Source: Campylobacter concisus (GTDB taxonomy: Bacteria; Campylobacterota; Campylobacteria; Campylobacterales; Campylobacteraceae). From it: a stretch of DNA of 64,000 bases. Under the pieces are notes generated by a model, which made no database searches, was not told the DNA's origin, and worked only from the letters and a program-made list of their open reading frames with translations. Positions 25,846-34,750 of the stretch are shown here, in pieces. The position numbers were made by a program, and so were the translations under genes. The stretch lies in contig NZ_CP049239.1 of NCBI RefSeq assembly GCF_015679985.1, positions 930,001 to 994,000 on the forward strand, given 5' to 3'. Position 1 is the first letter of the stretch, and the number at the start of each line of letters is the position of its first letter.

Positions 25846-28089
25846 TCACTTATTAGAAAATGTGGATAAATAATAATAAATTTGCCCTAAATTTACGTTA
25901 GAATCGTTACTACAGAATTTCTTATTGATATAAAATTTCAAATTTGCTTTAGTAAATTTTTTGTAAATAAGTTCAAGTAAAGTCTTATTTTGAAAAACTC
26001 CACCGCTTAGCAAAATTTCCATTTTTTCTTTTTTTGAAATTTCAAAAATAATATCAGCCAAGCCATTTATAAATGCCGTCGCAGCCACTCTTGGCTCATC
26101 TTTTAAAGCACTTTTAAAAGCTTCTTTAAAGCCTATAACTCCATTATCTAGACTAAATTTATAACACACATCTAAATTTTTATCATAAAGTGCTTCAAGC
26201 CTCATGCCACTCTCACCTTCAAAACTTGAGTGAAAAAGCCCACAAATAATCGCTCCAAATGCGTCAAATATCCTACCAACCGAGCTAGTCTTTATTAAGT
26301 TTAATCCTTTTTGCTCCATTTTTTTAAAATTTGCAAGCATTTTTTCATCAAAATTTACTAAAAATTTACCAGCTTCGTCCTCAAGAGAGTATTTTAAAAT
26401 AATAGAATATGCGATTAGATAAATATTTTTGATGCTGTTTTCGCCCCCAAATAGGCTAAATTTATCAAAGTGATAAACGCGCTCAAAGCTCTTGCTATCT
26501 AGCCTAAAGACCTCGCTACCCCAAATTTTGCCATCTTCCCCGTATCCAGTGCCGTCAAAACAAAAGCCAAGGTACTTTTTATCTGCTAGATCGTTTTCAA
26601 AGATCACGCTTAGCAGATGCGCGTAGTGGTGCTGCAAATAAACTAGCTCAAAGCCCTGATCCTTCGCCCATTTTGTATTTAAAAAATTTGGATGCAGATC
26701 GGCTATAACTTTGTCTATTTTTAGATCATAAGTCGTTTCAAAAAGGGTAAAAATATCCTTAAATCTATCAAAAGTCGCTACGTTTTTTAGATCGCCGATA
26801 TACGGGCTAATCATCAAAAGTCCGTCTTTGTATATACAAAATGAGCTTTTTAGCTCGGCTCCAAGGGCTAAAAATGTCCCTTTTTGCTTAAAATTTGTAT
26901 GGATGAAATTTGGATTTAGCCCACGGCTTGTCCTTGTAAAAATCGTCTCATCACCAGCACAAAATGCGATACTATCGTCACTTGGCGAGTAAATTTCTCG
27001 GTCGTGATCAAGGTAAAAGTCTATGACGTCACCTAGCTTTTCTCTTAGCTCGCTATCGTCTTTTATCACAACTTCACCTGATATGTTTGCGCTAGTTGCA
27101 ATGATGTCGTGCAAAAGATAGTCAAATAGCAAAAGATGTATGCCACTAAATGCAAGCATAACGCCAAGCTTGTTTAAATTTGGAGCGACACTTTTTGCGA
27201 TATTTGAGCCATTTTTTGCTTCAAGCAAGACGATCGGCTTTAAATTTGAGCTAAGAAGCTTCGCCTCTGCTTCTGAAATTTGCGCTATTTTTCTAGCGTT
27301 TTGTAAATTTTTACTCATCAGAGCAAAGGGCTTGCTTGGGCGGTGCTTTCTGGCTCTTAGCTCGCAAACTGCAGCTTCATTTGTCGCGTCGCAAACTAGA
27401 TGAAAGCCACCAAGCCCCTTAATGGCTAAAATTTTACCCTCGTTTATGAGCTTAGCCGCCTCTTTGGCTGCTTCGTTCTCGCTAGCCAAGACTTTACCAA
27501 ATTTATCTTTTAGATAGAGTTTTGGTCCGCAGTTTGGGCAAGAGATCGGCTCTGCGTGGTAGCGGCGATTAAGCGGGTCTTTGTACTCGCTCTCACAAAA
27601 TTTACACATCTTAAACTCGTTCATCGTCGTATTTACCCTGTCATAAGGCAATGCTTTGATGATGGAAAATCTCGGTCCGCAGTTGGTGCAGTTTATAAAT
27701 GGGTATTTGTAGCGTGGATTTGCGGGGTCATAAAACTCGCGCAAACAGTCGTCACAAAGTGCGTAATCAGGCAAAATAGGCGCTTGCTTAGTTGCTGACT
27801 TTGAGGCGATGATCTCAAGCTTTTCATAAATTTTATCTATCTTAAATTTATGCAGTTCATCGATCCTAGCCAGGGCTGGCAGCTTCTCATAAAGCTCTTT
27901 TTCAAAAGCCAAAAAGCTAGCCTCTTCGCCGCTAAAATTTAGCTTCACACCCTCATCGTCATTGTAAATTTCACCAACTAGCTTAAGATTATGCGCTAAA
28001 GTATAGACAAAAGGTCTAAAGCCAACGCCTTGAACTAAGCCTTTGATCTCATATCTAAAGCTTGATCTCAACGCCAAATCCGGGGTCAA
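25846..28089 (-). CDS. hypF: Carbamoyltransferase HypF
   Basis: Makes the carbamoyl group for the cyanide ligands and transfers it to HypE. Domains in order: acylphosphatase (RYEIKGLVQGVGFRPFVY, about residues 12-30), two zinc-finger units (CDDCLREF ... CTNCGP and CKFCESEY ... CPNCGP), a YrdC-like part (KGLGGFHLVCDA) and a Kae1-like part (HHYAH, FDGTGYGEDG, LSGGVFQNKTL). 747 residues, complete. There is no ATG before the acylphosphatase motif. The frame opens at TTG 28089 inside hydE, and TTGs at 28077 and 28071 are alternatives, so the exact start is uncertain. It overlaps hydE by about 35 bases at most. Confidence 0.93.
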   Translation of the reverse strand: MTPDLALRSSFRYEIKGLVQGVGFRPFVYTLAHNLKLVGEIYNDDEGVKLNFSGEEASFLAFEKELYEKLPALARIDELHKFKIDKIYEKLEIIASKSATKQAPILPDYALCDDCLREFYDPANPRYKYPFINCTNCGPRFSIIKALPYDRVNTTMNEFKMCKFCESEYKDPLNRRYHAEPISCPNCGPKLYLKDKFGKVLASENEAAKEAAKLINEGKILAIKGLGGFHLVCDATNEAAVCELRARKHRPSKPFALMSKNLQNARKIAQISEAEAKLLSSNLKPIVLLEAKNGSNIAKSVAPNLNKLGVMLAFSGIHLLLFDYLLHDIIATSANISGEVVIKDDSELREKLGDVIDFYLDHDREIYSPSDDSIAFCAGDETIFTRTSRGLNPNFIHTNFKQKGTFLALGAELKSSFCIYKDGLLMISPYIGDLKNVATFDRFKDIFTLFETTYDLKIDKVIADLHPNFLNTKWAKDQGFELVYLQHHYAHLLSVIFENDLADKKYLGFCFDGTGYGEDGKIWGSEVFRLDSKSFERVYHFDKFSLFGGENSIKNIYLIAYSIILKYSLEDEAGKFLVNFDEKMLANFKKMEQKGLNLIKTSSVGRIFDAFGAIICGLFHSSFEGESGMRLEALYDKNLDVCYKFSLDNGVIGFKEAFKSALKDEPRVAATAFINGLADIIFEISKKEKMEILLSGGVFQNKTLLELIYKKFTKANLKFYINKKFCSNDSNVNLGQIYYYLSTFSNK

Positions 28090-29527
28090 AATTTGTTTTT
28101 ATATTTGGGTTTAGGTGCTTTTTTATCAAGTTGCTAACTACCTTATTATAAAATAAATCCCCGCTTAAAATAATATTTTTGATATTAAATTTATCTCGTT
28201 TTTCATAGCTAAAATCGCTCAAAAAATGTGCCAAAGACTCGGTGCAACCAAAGCTGATGTTCTTCTCTCCAGCACCAGCAAGGATGAATGAAATGATACT
28301 TTTTACAAACTTAACCCCGTCTAAACCAAAGTCATCTTTCATCTTATAATCGATCCTAACGCCCTTTTGACCGCTAAAATCAGCTGCCATAAGAAGCAAA
28401 TTCTCCCCTGCTTTTTTAAAGTCATCACTTAAACCAAGCAAGCGTCCGGCTATGCAAAACAGCGAGAAAAAGCTAGCGTTTGAGCTAAATTTACCGCTTG
28501 GCAAGGTGTGCTCTTTACTGAAGTTTTCAAGTAGCCTTTCGCCGCCCTCCTCGGCTCTTATGAACTCATAAATTTCTTCAAAGCTACTAAATTTTGGCAA
28601 AAATAGAAGCTGCGTTTTGCTTGATTTTGAAAGCAGGCAAATTTCGTCATCACTAAATTTGCTAAATTTTAGTCCCAAAGCTATATCGCTTAAACTCTCA
28701 AGCTCAAATTTCTCATCTTTTGTATAGAAAAATGGGCTTAAAACTGCGCTGTTTTCAAGCAAAGCAAGCCTTGAAAGAGCGTTTTTTTGCTCCTTTACTT
28801 TAACGCTTAAAAAGCTAAAATTTTCTTTATTTAGCTGCTCGCAAATGGCGTAAAGAAAAAGATCATTTGGTGCCATCACGTCAAAAAATAGCGGTGCATC
28901 CTCGTGATTTTGCCTATAAATAGCTGTTGTCTTTAGTGCCAAAAGTGGCTTTTCAAAGCTAGCTAAAAATGTCAAAGCTCTATCATCGGCGATAAAAATT
29001 TTTGGTAGCTGCTTTAAATTTACAGGCATCAAGAAATTTACATCAAAATTTACGCCAAGAGAAATTTCATATAAATTTTTATCTTGCTCTACGCAAACGC
29101 CCTTGCCGTTTTTTAATAAATTTAGGCAAGCTTTGAGCTTTTCATTAAAATTACCAAGCGTTATCTCGCCCTCAAATTTACTCTCACATAGCACGCCACT
29201 TTCATTTAAAATAGCCTTTTCACTAGCCAAAAAGGCACTCGCTTGAGTTGGAGTTAAGCCACTAAATTTTATCTCACTTATCTTGCTATCTTCATCAAGC
29301 TCACTTGCAGCCAAGACCTCACTGTGCTTTATAAAAAGACTAAAAGGCAAGAGTGCGCTTGCTTTATTTGCCACGCTCTCAAGCTCACTGGCATTACCAC
29401 TTACCTTTAGACAAATTTCATCATCTTTGCACTTTAGACTATGAGCTAGATCGCCAGCAAGCAAGCGTAAAAATGGCACCAGAAACGAAGCGTTCTTGTG
29501 GCAAGTAAATTTAAAAGCAAGTATCAT
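28055..29527 (-). CDS. hydE: Hydrogenase formation protein HydE, HypF-C-terminus-like
   Basis: 490-residue protein of the epsilonproteobacterial hydABCDE set, needed for hydrogenase formation in relatives by an unclear mechanism. The last 150 residues read like a degenerate copy of the HypF Kae1-like end. IAGRLLGL matches HypF SVGRIFDA, FSGQKGVRID matches FEGESGMRLE, and IILSGDLFYNKVV matches ILLSGGVFQNKTL. The acylphosphatase, zinc-finger and HHYAH motifs are absent. ATG 29527 overlaps the hydD stop by 4 bases, and the gene's end overlaps hypF. The HydE label rests mainly on operon position and this resemblance. Confidence 0.82.
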   Translation of the reverse strand: MILAFKFTCHKNASFLVPFLRLLAGDLAHSLKCKDDEICLKVSGNASELESVANKASALLPFSLFIKHSEVLAASELDEDSKISEIKFSGLTPTQASAFLASEKAILNESGVLCESKFEGEITLGNFNEKLKACLNLLKNGKGVCVEQDKNLYEISLGVNFDVNFLMPVNLKQLPKIFIADDRALTFLASFEKPLLALKTTAIYRQNHEDAPLFFDVMAPNDLFLYAICEQLNKENFSFLSVKVKEQKNALSRLALLENSAVLSPFFYTKDEKFELESLSDIALGLKFSKFSDDEICLLSKSSKTQLLFLPKFSSFEEIYEFIRAEEGGERLLENFSKEHTLPSGKFSSNASFFSLFCIAGRLLGLSDDFKKAGENLLLMAADFSGQKGVRIDYKMKDDFGLDGVKFVKSIISFILAGAGEKNISFGCTESLAHFLSDFSYEKRDKFNIKNIILSGDLFYNKVVSNLIKKHLNPNIKTNFDPGFGVEIKL

Positions 29528-30066
29528 TTTAAACCTTTTTTAGCGTATTCATCAACTATATCATTTAGGGTAAAATTTGCCACCTTTTCGCACTTAAAAT
29601 CAAGCTCTTTTAAGTGATCAAGCAGCGTTTTTTCTAGGATGTTAGAAGCTTTTATCACTTCATCTGAGAGGCTAAAATTTGATGATTCTATGCGGCTAGG
29701 CACGATGCCTAAGATTTTGGTTGTCGGCCTGTCGCCTGCAAGCTCCATTAGATGAAGGGTTTGAAGCATCTCGATCTCGTGAGCCGAGCCGTCCCAACTG
29801 ATAAAATTTGGCACGTTTAGAAAGTCGAAAAAATAAACATCGCCCACGCTTGCGCCATTTGCGCTAATGCAATCAACGACGATAAGATAGTCAAATTCGC
29901 TTATTATGTGAGTTAGAGCGAGGGCTAAAGTGCCCCCGTCCATTAGAGTAAGCTCGTTTTTAGAACTTGTAAAGTTATAGTTTTTAGCCATCAAATTTAC
30001 AAAATGAACACCTATGCCCTCATCGGCAAACATCACGTTGCCGATACCAAGAACCAGCACTCTCAT
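29524..30066 (-). CDS. hydD: NiFe-hydrogenase maturation protease HydD
   Basis: Endopeptidase of the HupD/HyaD family that removes the C-terminal tail of HydB after nickel insertion. The N-terminal motif VLGIGNVMFADEGIGVHFV carries the first nickel-sensing acidic residue, and DYLIVVDCISANG has the second. 180 residues, normal. The target tail is visible in HydB after DPCIACAVH. The gene overlaps hydC (TGATG) and hydE (ATGA). Confidence 0.92.
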   Translation of the reverse strand: MRVLVLGIGNVMFADEGIGVHFVNLMAKNYNFTSSKNELTLMDGGTLALALTHIISEFDYLIVVDCISANGASVGDVYFFDFLNVPNFISWDGSAHEIEMLQTLHLMELAGDRPTTKILGIVPSRIESSNFSLSDEVIKASNILEKTLLDHLKELDFKCEKVANFTLNDIVDEYAKKGLK

Positions 30067-30746
30067 CAGTGTTCTTTTACAAATTTATAGCCACTAACGA
30101 TAGCGTCCATTGCTCCATTTTTGCCTTTAACAGCGTTAAATACCGCCATATAAACATGAATAGGCACAAAAATCATAATGACCCACATACAAATTCTATG
30201 TATCGTTCTAACATTTGCTAGTCCGCCCATAAGCTCTTCAAAAAACCTAGCTGGCTCATAAAGCGCTCCGCCAAGTCCCTCATGATAAACATGAACATAA
30301 AGCACAAGACCGCTTAGGCAAATAAGAGTCAAAATAAGATAAAAGAAAAAGTATGAGGCAAACTGCAAAGGATTATAAACGCCCCTTAAATGCGGATGTG
30401 GCCCCATAAAAAGATAGTATTTGATCTGTGCGATCCAAATTTTTGGATTTAGAAAATCAACCACACTCATCCACTCTTTTTTGCTGTGTTTATCAAAGAC
30501 AAATAGATAAAATTTAAAGATAAACGCTGCTATTAGCACAAAACCAGCGATCTGGTGAGCCATACGCCACTTTGCTTGCATAAAATTTGTAGGCTCGCTC
30601 GTGATCTCTGGACTCACAAAAACGTACGAGATATAGTAGCCGCTCACAACTAAAAGTGTGATCGCTGCAAATCTAATCCAGTGTGTCAGCCTAACACCGA
30701 TGGAGAATTCGTATTCGCTGATTCTATCAGCATTTTTATGTGACAT
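30066..30746 (-). CDS. hydC: Hydrogenase cytochrome b subunit HydC
   Basis: Di-haem membrane cytochrome b that passes electrons from HydA to menaquinone. The 226-residue protein has four hydrophobic segments (IRFAAITLLVVSGYYISYVF, AHQIAGFVLIAAFIFKFYLF, FFFYLILTLICLSGLVLYVH, ICMWVIMIFVPIHVYMAVF) with histidines in or near them (THWIRF, AHQIAG, HRICMW, PIHVYM) as probable haem ligands. It is 9 bases after hydB and overlaps hydD. Confidence 0.94.
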   Translation of the reverse strand: MSHKNADRISEYEFSIGVRLTHWIRFAAITLLVVSGYYISYVFVSPEITSEPTNFMQAKWRMAHQIAGFVLIAAFIFKFYLFVFDKHSKKEWMSVVDFLNPKIWIAQIKYYLFMGPHPHLRGVYNPLQFASYFFFYLILTLICLSGLVLYVHVYHEGLGGALYEPARFFEELMGGLANVRTIHRICMWVIMIFVPIHVYMAVFNAVKGKNGAMDAIVSGYKFVKEH

Positions 30747-30755
30747 ATTCTCTCC

Positions 30756-32474
30756 TTACAAATTTGGATTTATCTTATAAGTACTCAAATCATTTCCCTT
30801 TGTATCCATAACATGCACAGCACACGCGATGCAAGGATCGTAAGAGTGAATTTTTCGTATTATCTCAAGTGGTTTTGAAAGATCAGCGATCTTTAAACCA
30901 ACTAAGCACGCTTCGTAGCTTCCCATTTGATTTTGTGCGTCTTTTGGAGAGGCGTTCCAAGTGCTTGGCACGACTGCTTGCCAGTTTGTGATAACACCAT
31001 CTTTTATGCGGCACCAGTGGCTAAGCGCACCTCTTGGAGCATTGCCTTGGAAATTTCCTTTGTACTCTTTTTTGTTATCGATTACATATTTTGTGCAAGT
31101 CTCTTGATCTGATTTTAAATTTTCGATCAAAGCATTAAATGCATCCATTGTATGCTCTGCTACTACTTTTGCCTCGAGCATACGAGTAGCGGTTCTGCCT
31201 AGAGTTGAGAAAACTGCACTTAATGGCAAGCCACTCTTTGCTAAAAATTCGTCAACTACTTTTTTAACTCTCTCGTTGCCTCTAGCATAGTTTATAACGA
31301 TACTTGCTATTGGACCCACTTGCATAGGCAAGCCATCATATCTTGGTGCTTTGATCCAGCTATATTTGCCTTTTGTATCAAAAAGCTTACTATGAGCTAG
31401 TTTACCCTCGGCATCTATGCTCTCACCGTCAATAAGACCTGTGTAGTTTGCCTCAGTCTCGCCGTCATATGGATGAAGCGCTTTGTCGTTTTTATACCAA
31501 GACCTAGTAGCTTCTTCAGTGATTTTATTTTCATCAATATCATAAACCTTGTTAAGATCGCCATTTAAGATGTAGCCACCTTTAAATAGATGATCATTTT
31601 TGCCGATCAAAAACTCATCGTAGCAGAGTAAATTTGCCACACCAGCATCGTTTAGAACGCTTGGCTCGTTTGCATAAGCCTTAGCCGCCATCAAAATGTC
31701 TGGATAGTAAGCTCTATCGACAAATTCTTTGATCTCAGCAAATTTGCTCATATATTCGCCCATTCTAGCTGGATCCATAAGATCCATCACGCAAGTCACG
31801 CCGCCAACTGTTAGGCTTTGTGGATGTGGGTTTTTCGCGCCAAAGATCGCCATCATCTGAGCTGCTGTTCTTTGAATTCTAAGGCACTCTAAGTAGTGTG
31901 AGAGGACGATTAAATTTTGCTCTGGCGTAAATTTATATGTGCTATGTCCCCAGTATGCGTTGGCAAATGGTCCAAGATTGCCCTTTTTAACAAAGGCTTC
32001 AACCCTCTCTTTTACCTCTTTTAGCTTGTCAGCTCCCGTGGCAAACGGAAGATCAGTATATTTAAACGCCTCTTCGCTAGCTTTATGCACATCTGCGCTT
32101 AGTGCAGAGACCACATCTGCCCAGTCCATGCCGTGAAGTTGATAAAAGTGCACGATGTGATCATGAAGATATAAAGCTGCGTTCATAAGCGTTCTAGTTA
32201 GCTCTGCATTTAGTGGAGGCTTGATGCCAAGGGCATTTTCAACCGCGATGATGCCTGCTCGGTAGTGTGAATATGTGCAAACACCACAAATTCTTTGCAT
32301 GAAAAAGCCAGCATCTCTTGGATCTCTACCTTTTACGATCTGCTCTAAACCACGCCAAAGAGTTGAGCCAGAATACGCCTCTTTTACAATATTATTTTCA
32401 TCTACGACAACTTCTATTCTTAAGTGTCCCTCGATACGTGTTATAGGGTCTATTACTATTCTTTTTTCACTCAT
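30756..32474 (-). CDS. hydB: NiFe-hydrogenase large subunit HydB
   Basis: Catalytic subunit of the membrane-bound uptake hydrogenase. The NiFe site is bound by RICGVCTYSH at about residues 62-71 and DPCIACAVH near the end. About 18 residues follow the final histidine and form the tail cut off by HydD. 572 residues, full length. It lacks its own export signal and would leave the cell together with HydA, which has a Tat signal. It lies 9 bases downstream of hydA. Confidence 0.96.
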   Translation of the reverse strand: MSEKRIVIDPITRIEGHLRIEVVVDENNIVKEAYSGSTLWRGLEQIVKGRDPRDAGFFMQRICGVCTYSHYRAGIIAVENALGIKPPLNAELTRTLMNAALYLHDHIVHFYQLHGMDWADVVSALSADVHKASEEAFKYTDLPFATGADKLKEVKERVEAFVKKGNLGPFANAYWGHSTYKFTPEQNLIVLSHYLECLRIQRTAAQMMAIFGAKNPHPQSLTVGGVTCVMDLMDPARMGEYMSKFAEIKEFVDRAYYPDILMAAKAYANEPSVLNDAGVANLLCYDEFLIGKNDHLFKGGYILNGDLNKVYDIDENKITEEATRSWYKNDKALHPYDGETEANYTGLIDGESIDAEGKLAHSKLFDTKGKYSWIKAPRYDGLPMQVGPIASIVINYARGNERVKKVVDEFLAKSGLPLSAVFSTLGRTATRMLEAKVVAEHTMDAFNALIENLKSDQETCTKYVIDNKKEYKGNFQGNAPRGALSHWCRIKDGVITNWQAVVPSTWNASPKDAQNQMGSYEACLVGLKIADLSKPLEIIRKIHSYDPCIACAVHVMDTKGNDLSTYKINPNL

Positions 32475-32483
32475 TTTTTCGCC

Positions 32484-33629
32484 TTATTCTTTATCTTTAC
32501 TCATAGAAGCTATAACAGCGTGAGCTGCTATGCCAATGCCTGTAAGAGCTAAAATTCCAATGCCAACTTTATCGCTGACATTATCAGCTCCAAGACCCAA
32601 AACAGTATCAAAGAGTCTATCTGCCATAGGCTCTTCAAATGGTCCCATCGTATCCCAGAAGTCTGGCTCTGAGCAGCCTATACAGCCGTGACCTGCTTGA
32701 ACTGGCCACGATGTGTGCTGGTTAAATCTCTCGCGTGAGCAGTTATTAAAAGTATATGGACCTTTGCAACCTACTTTATATAAGCAGTAGCCATTTTTTG
32801 CGCCTTCATCGCCGAAGTTTTGGACAAACTCGCCAGCGTCAAAGTGACCACGTCTTTCGCAAAGATCGTGAATTCTTAAGCCATAAGCCCATTTTGGCCT
32901 ATTGTAAACATCAAGCGCTGGAAGTGTGCCAAAAAGTAAGAAGTGAAGCACGTTGCCAACGATATTTTTCTCACTTGGTGGACAGCCCGCAACATTAATA
33001 ACTGGCTTATCAGTTACCTTTGAAAGTCCGACTGAATTTGATGGGTTTGGCCTTGCAGCTTGAATGCCACCAAAGCTAGAACAGGTGCCGATCGCAAAGA
33101 TAGCAGCTGCGTCTTTTGAAGCATTTACAGCATGAGTTTTACCTGTTGTGCCATGAGGTCCAACAGTTAAGAAATTTTCAGTCGCACCAGTTGGAATACC
33201 TCCCTCAACTAGCAAAATGTATCTGCCTTTGTATTTTTCGATCGCGCTCTCTAAATTTTCTTCAGCCTGCCAACCAGAGGCTGCCATGATAGTTTCGTGA
33301 TATTCAAGGCTTATGTAGTCAAATATAAGACTATCTATGCTTGGAGCATCGGTTCTTAGTAAGCTCTCACTACAGCCTGTGCATTCTGCCATATGAAGCC
33401 ATATCACAGGAAGCCTATCGCTAAGCTCAGCAGCACGAGCAACCATCGGTGTCATCACACTTGGTAGAGCCATAAAAGCTGTCATCGCACCAGCCCACTT
33501 CATAAAATCACGCCTCGTAAAGCCCTTCTCTTTTAAAAGCTGCGCAATACTCGAGTCGCTTTTCATCTTAGGCAACGCACTAAGCTCACTTAAGCGTCTA
33601 TCTATCTTTTGACGCAAGTCATTATTCAT
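32484..33629 (-). CDS. hydA: NiFe-hydrogenase small subunit HydA
   Basis: Iron-sulfur subunit of the periplasm-facing uptake hydrogenase. A long Tat signal occupies about the first 65 residues (TRRDFMKWAGAMTAF ... VARA). Cluster ligands are visible in CTGCSESLLRTD, GTCSSFGG, GCPPSEKN, HDLCERRGH, CLYKVGCKGPYTFNNC and GHGCIGCSEPDFWD. A C-terminal helix (VGIGILALTGIGIAAHAVIA) anchors it in the membrane. 381 residues. It heads the hydABCDE run, with AAAGGAG before ATG 33629. Confidence 0.96.
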   Translation of the reverse strand: MNNDLRQKIDRRLSELSALPKMKSDSSIAQLLKEKGFTRRDFMKWAGAMTAFMALPSVMTPMVARAAELSDRLPVIWLHMAECTGCSESLLRTDAPSIDSLIFDYISLEYHETIMAASGWQAEENLESAIEKYKGRYILLVEGGIPTGATENFLTVGPHGTTGKTHAVNASKDAAAIFAIGTCSSFGGIQAARPNPSNSVGLSKVTDKPVINVAGCPPSEKNIVGNVLHFLLFGTLPALDVYNRPKWAYGLRIHDLCERRGHFDAGEFVQNFGDEGAKNGYCLYKVGCKGPYTFNNCSRERFNQHTSWPVQAGHGCIGCSEPDFWDTMGPFEEPMADRLFDTVLGLGADNVSDKVGIGILALTGIGIAAHAVIASMSKDKE

Positions 33630-33974
33630 ATAAGCTCCTTTGCTTGAAAATTTTACTTTTGTTAATAATATCTTTGTTTAAAGAAGTAAAAAATTATTTT
33701 ATAAAATTAATATTTATAATTAAATAAATTTTAACTAAAAAATTTGAAATCCATTTTTTGCGATATATTTTTAAAATATAAAAAATAATATTTTGAGAAA
33801 TTTGATTTTAATTTGATGAATTTTCAATATTTTAAGCATATTATTCTGAAAGTAAATATCAACTATAATTTTTAATGATTTTTAAAAATTTAGCATATTT
33901 AAGGCGAGAGAATTTTTTGAGATATAAATTTTTAAAAGCCCAAATTGATTAAATTTTAGGCTTTTAAAGTTGCA
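33630..33974. other. Intergenic region upstream of hydA
   Basis: 345 bases, extremely AT-rich, holding the hydA promoter (a TATTAT element about 45 bases before the start is the nearest candidate) and the flgH terminator at its far end. I see no open frame, no tRNA and no spaced NikR-type palindrome. Confidence 0.5.
33931..33968 (-). terminator. Hairpin after flgH
   Basis: A 10-bp stem TTTAAAAGCC with its exact complement and an 18-base loop, 6 bases beyond the flgH stop. It is followed, in the direction of flgH, by an AT-rich run ending in TTT. Confidence 0.55.
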
Positions 33975-34682
33975 TTAAAATGGCCAGATAGCTTCCATGA
34001 GCCTTGTGCCCCAAGGTTTTTTGGTAGATTTGTCTAGCTCACCCTCTGTTTTATATAAAATTTTAGCATCAGCTATATATTTTGAGTCGATTTCATTGTT
34101 TTGTGAGATGTCGTAAGGTCTGATAACGCCGCTTACTTGCATGATCTGCTTTTCGCCATTTATAAGTAGCTCGCGGCTACCCTCGATAAAGTAATTGCCG
34201 TTATTTAGTATTTTTATGATCCTGGCTGAAATGGTTGCAGTAAATTTCTCGCTTCTGTTGCTCGTGCCACTTCCTGTAAATTTATTGCCACCACCTGCTT
34301 TAAAGCCGATATCGCCGTATTTGTTTAGATTATCAGCCACAGTTGAAAGCGGTGCAGCCCCAGCTGTAAAAACACCGCCACCAAGCGAGATGGTGCTATC
34401 TTTGTTGGTACTTTTGCTACCAGTTGAAGTTTGGCTTGCATTTTCTGAGATGACGATAGTCACGATGTCATTTACATTCATCGCTTTTCTATCTGAAAAT
34501 AGCGGATTTTCGCCCTTACCAAAGAGGCTGCCAGCGTTGCTTTGTCCGGTTCCACTATCTTTTGAAGGGAGTTGCTCGACATAAACTGGGGGTTTCATAT
34601 TGATATGAGGATCAGCGCTTGGTGTGCAGCCAGTGCAAATAATGCCCGCAGATAAGACGAGCCAAATCGTTTTATGGTTCAT
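33975..34682 (-). CDS. flgH: Flagellar L-ring protein FlgH
   Basis: Outer-membrane lipoprotein that forms the L-ring around the flagellar rod. The N-terminus is a lipoprotein signal (WLVLSAGIICTGC, modified cysteine expected at the last residue). Family segments are GSLFGKGENPLFSDRKAMNVNDIVTI (in pieces), NASQTSTGS and the C-terminal SGVIRPYDISQNNEIDSKYIADAKI. 235 residues, typical. A lone flagellar gene here, divergent from pta, with 68 bases between them. Confidence 0.95.
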   Translation of the reverse strand: MNHKTIWLVLSAGIICTGCTPSADPHINMKPPVYVEQLPSKDSGTGQSNAGSLFGKGENPLFSDRKAMNVNDIVTIVISENASQTSTGSKSTNKDSTISLGGGVFTAGAAPLSTVADNLNKYGDIGFKAGGGNKFTGSGTSNRSEKFTATISARIIKILNNGNYFIEGSRELLINGEKQIMQVSGVIRPYDISQNNEIDSKYIADAKILYKTEGELDKSTKKPWGTRLMEAIWPF

Positions 34683-34710
34683 AAAAAATGCCTTAAAATA
34701 AGTATCTTTG

Positions 34711-34719
34711 TGCTAAAAT
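34711..34719 (+). promoter_or_regulatory. Extended -10 promoter for pta-ackA
   Basis: TGCTAAAAT is an extended -10 (TGn plus TAAAAT) 31 bases before the pta start, in the short gap shared with divergent flgH. A leader of about 25 bases would result. Confidence 0.5.
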
Positions 34720-34750
34720 TAAGCAATTTAAGTTCCTAAAAAGGTCGCAA

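Noticed and set aside
33630-33974. NikR operator before hydA
   Set aside because: No pair of half-sites with the spacing known for Helicobacter NikR could be found by eye.
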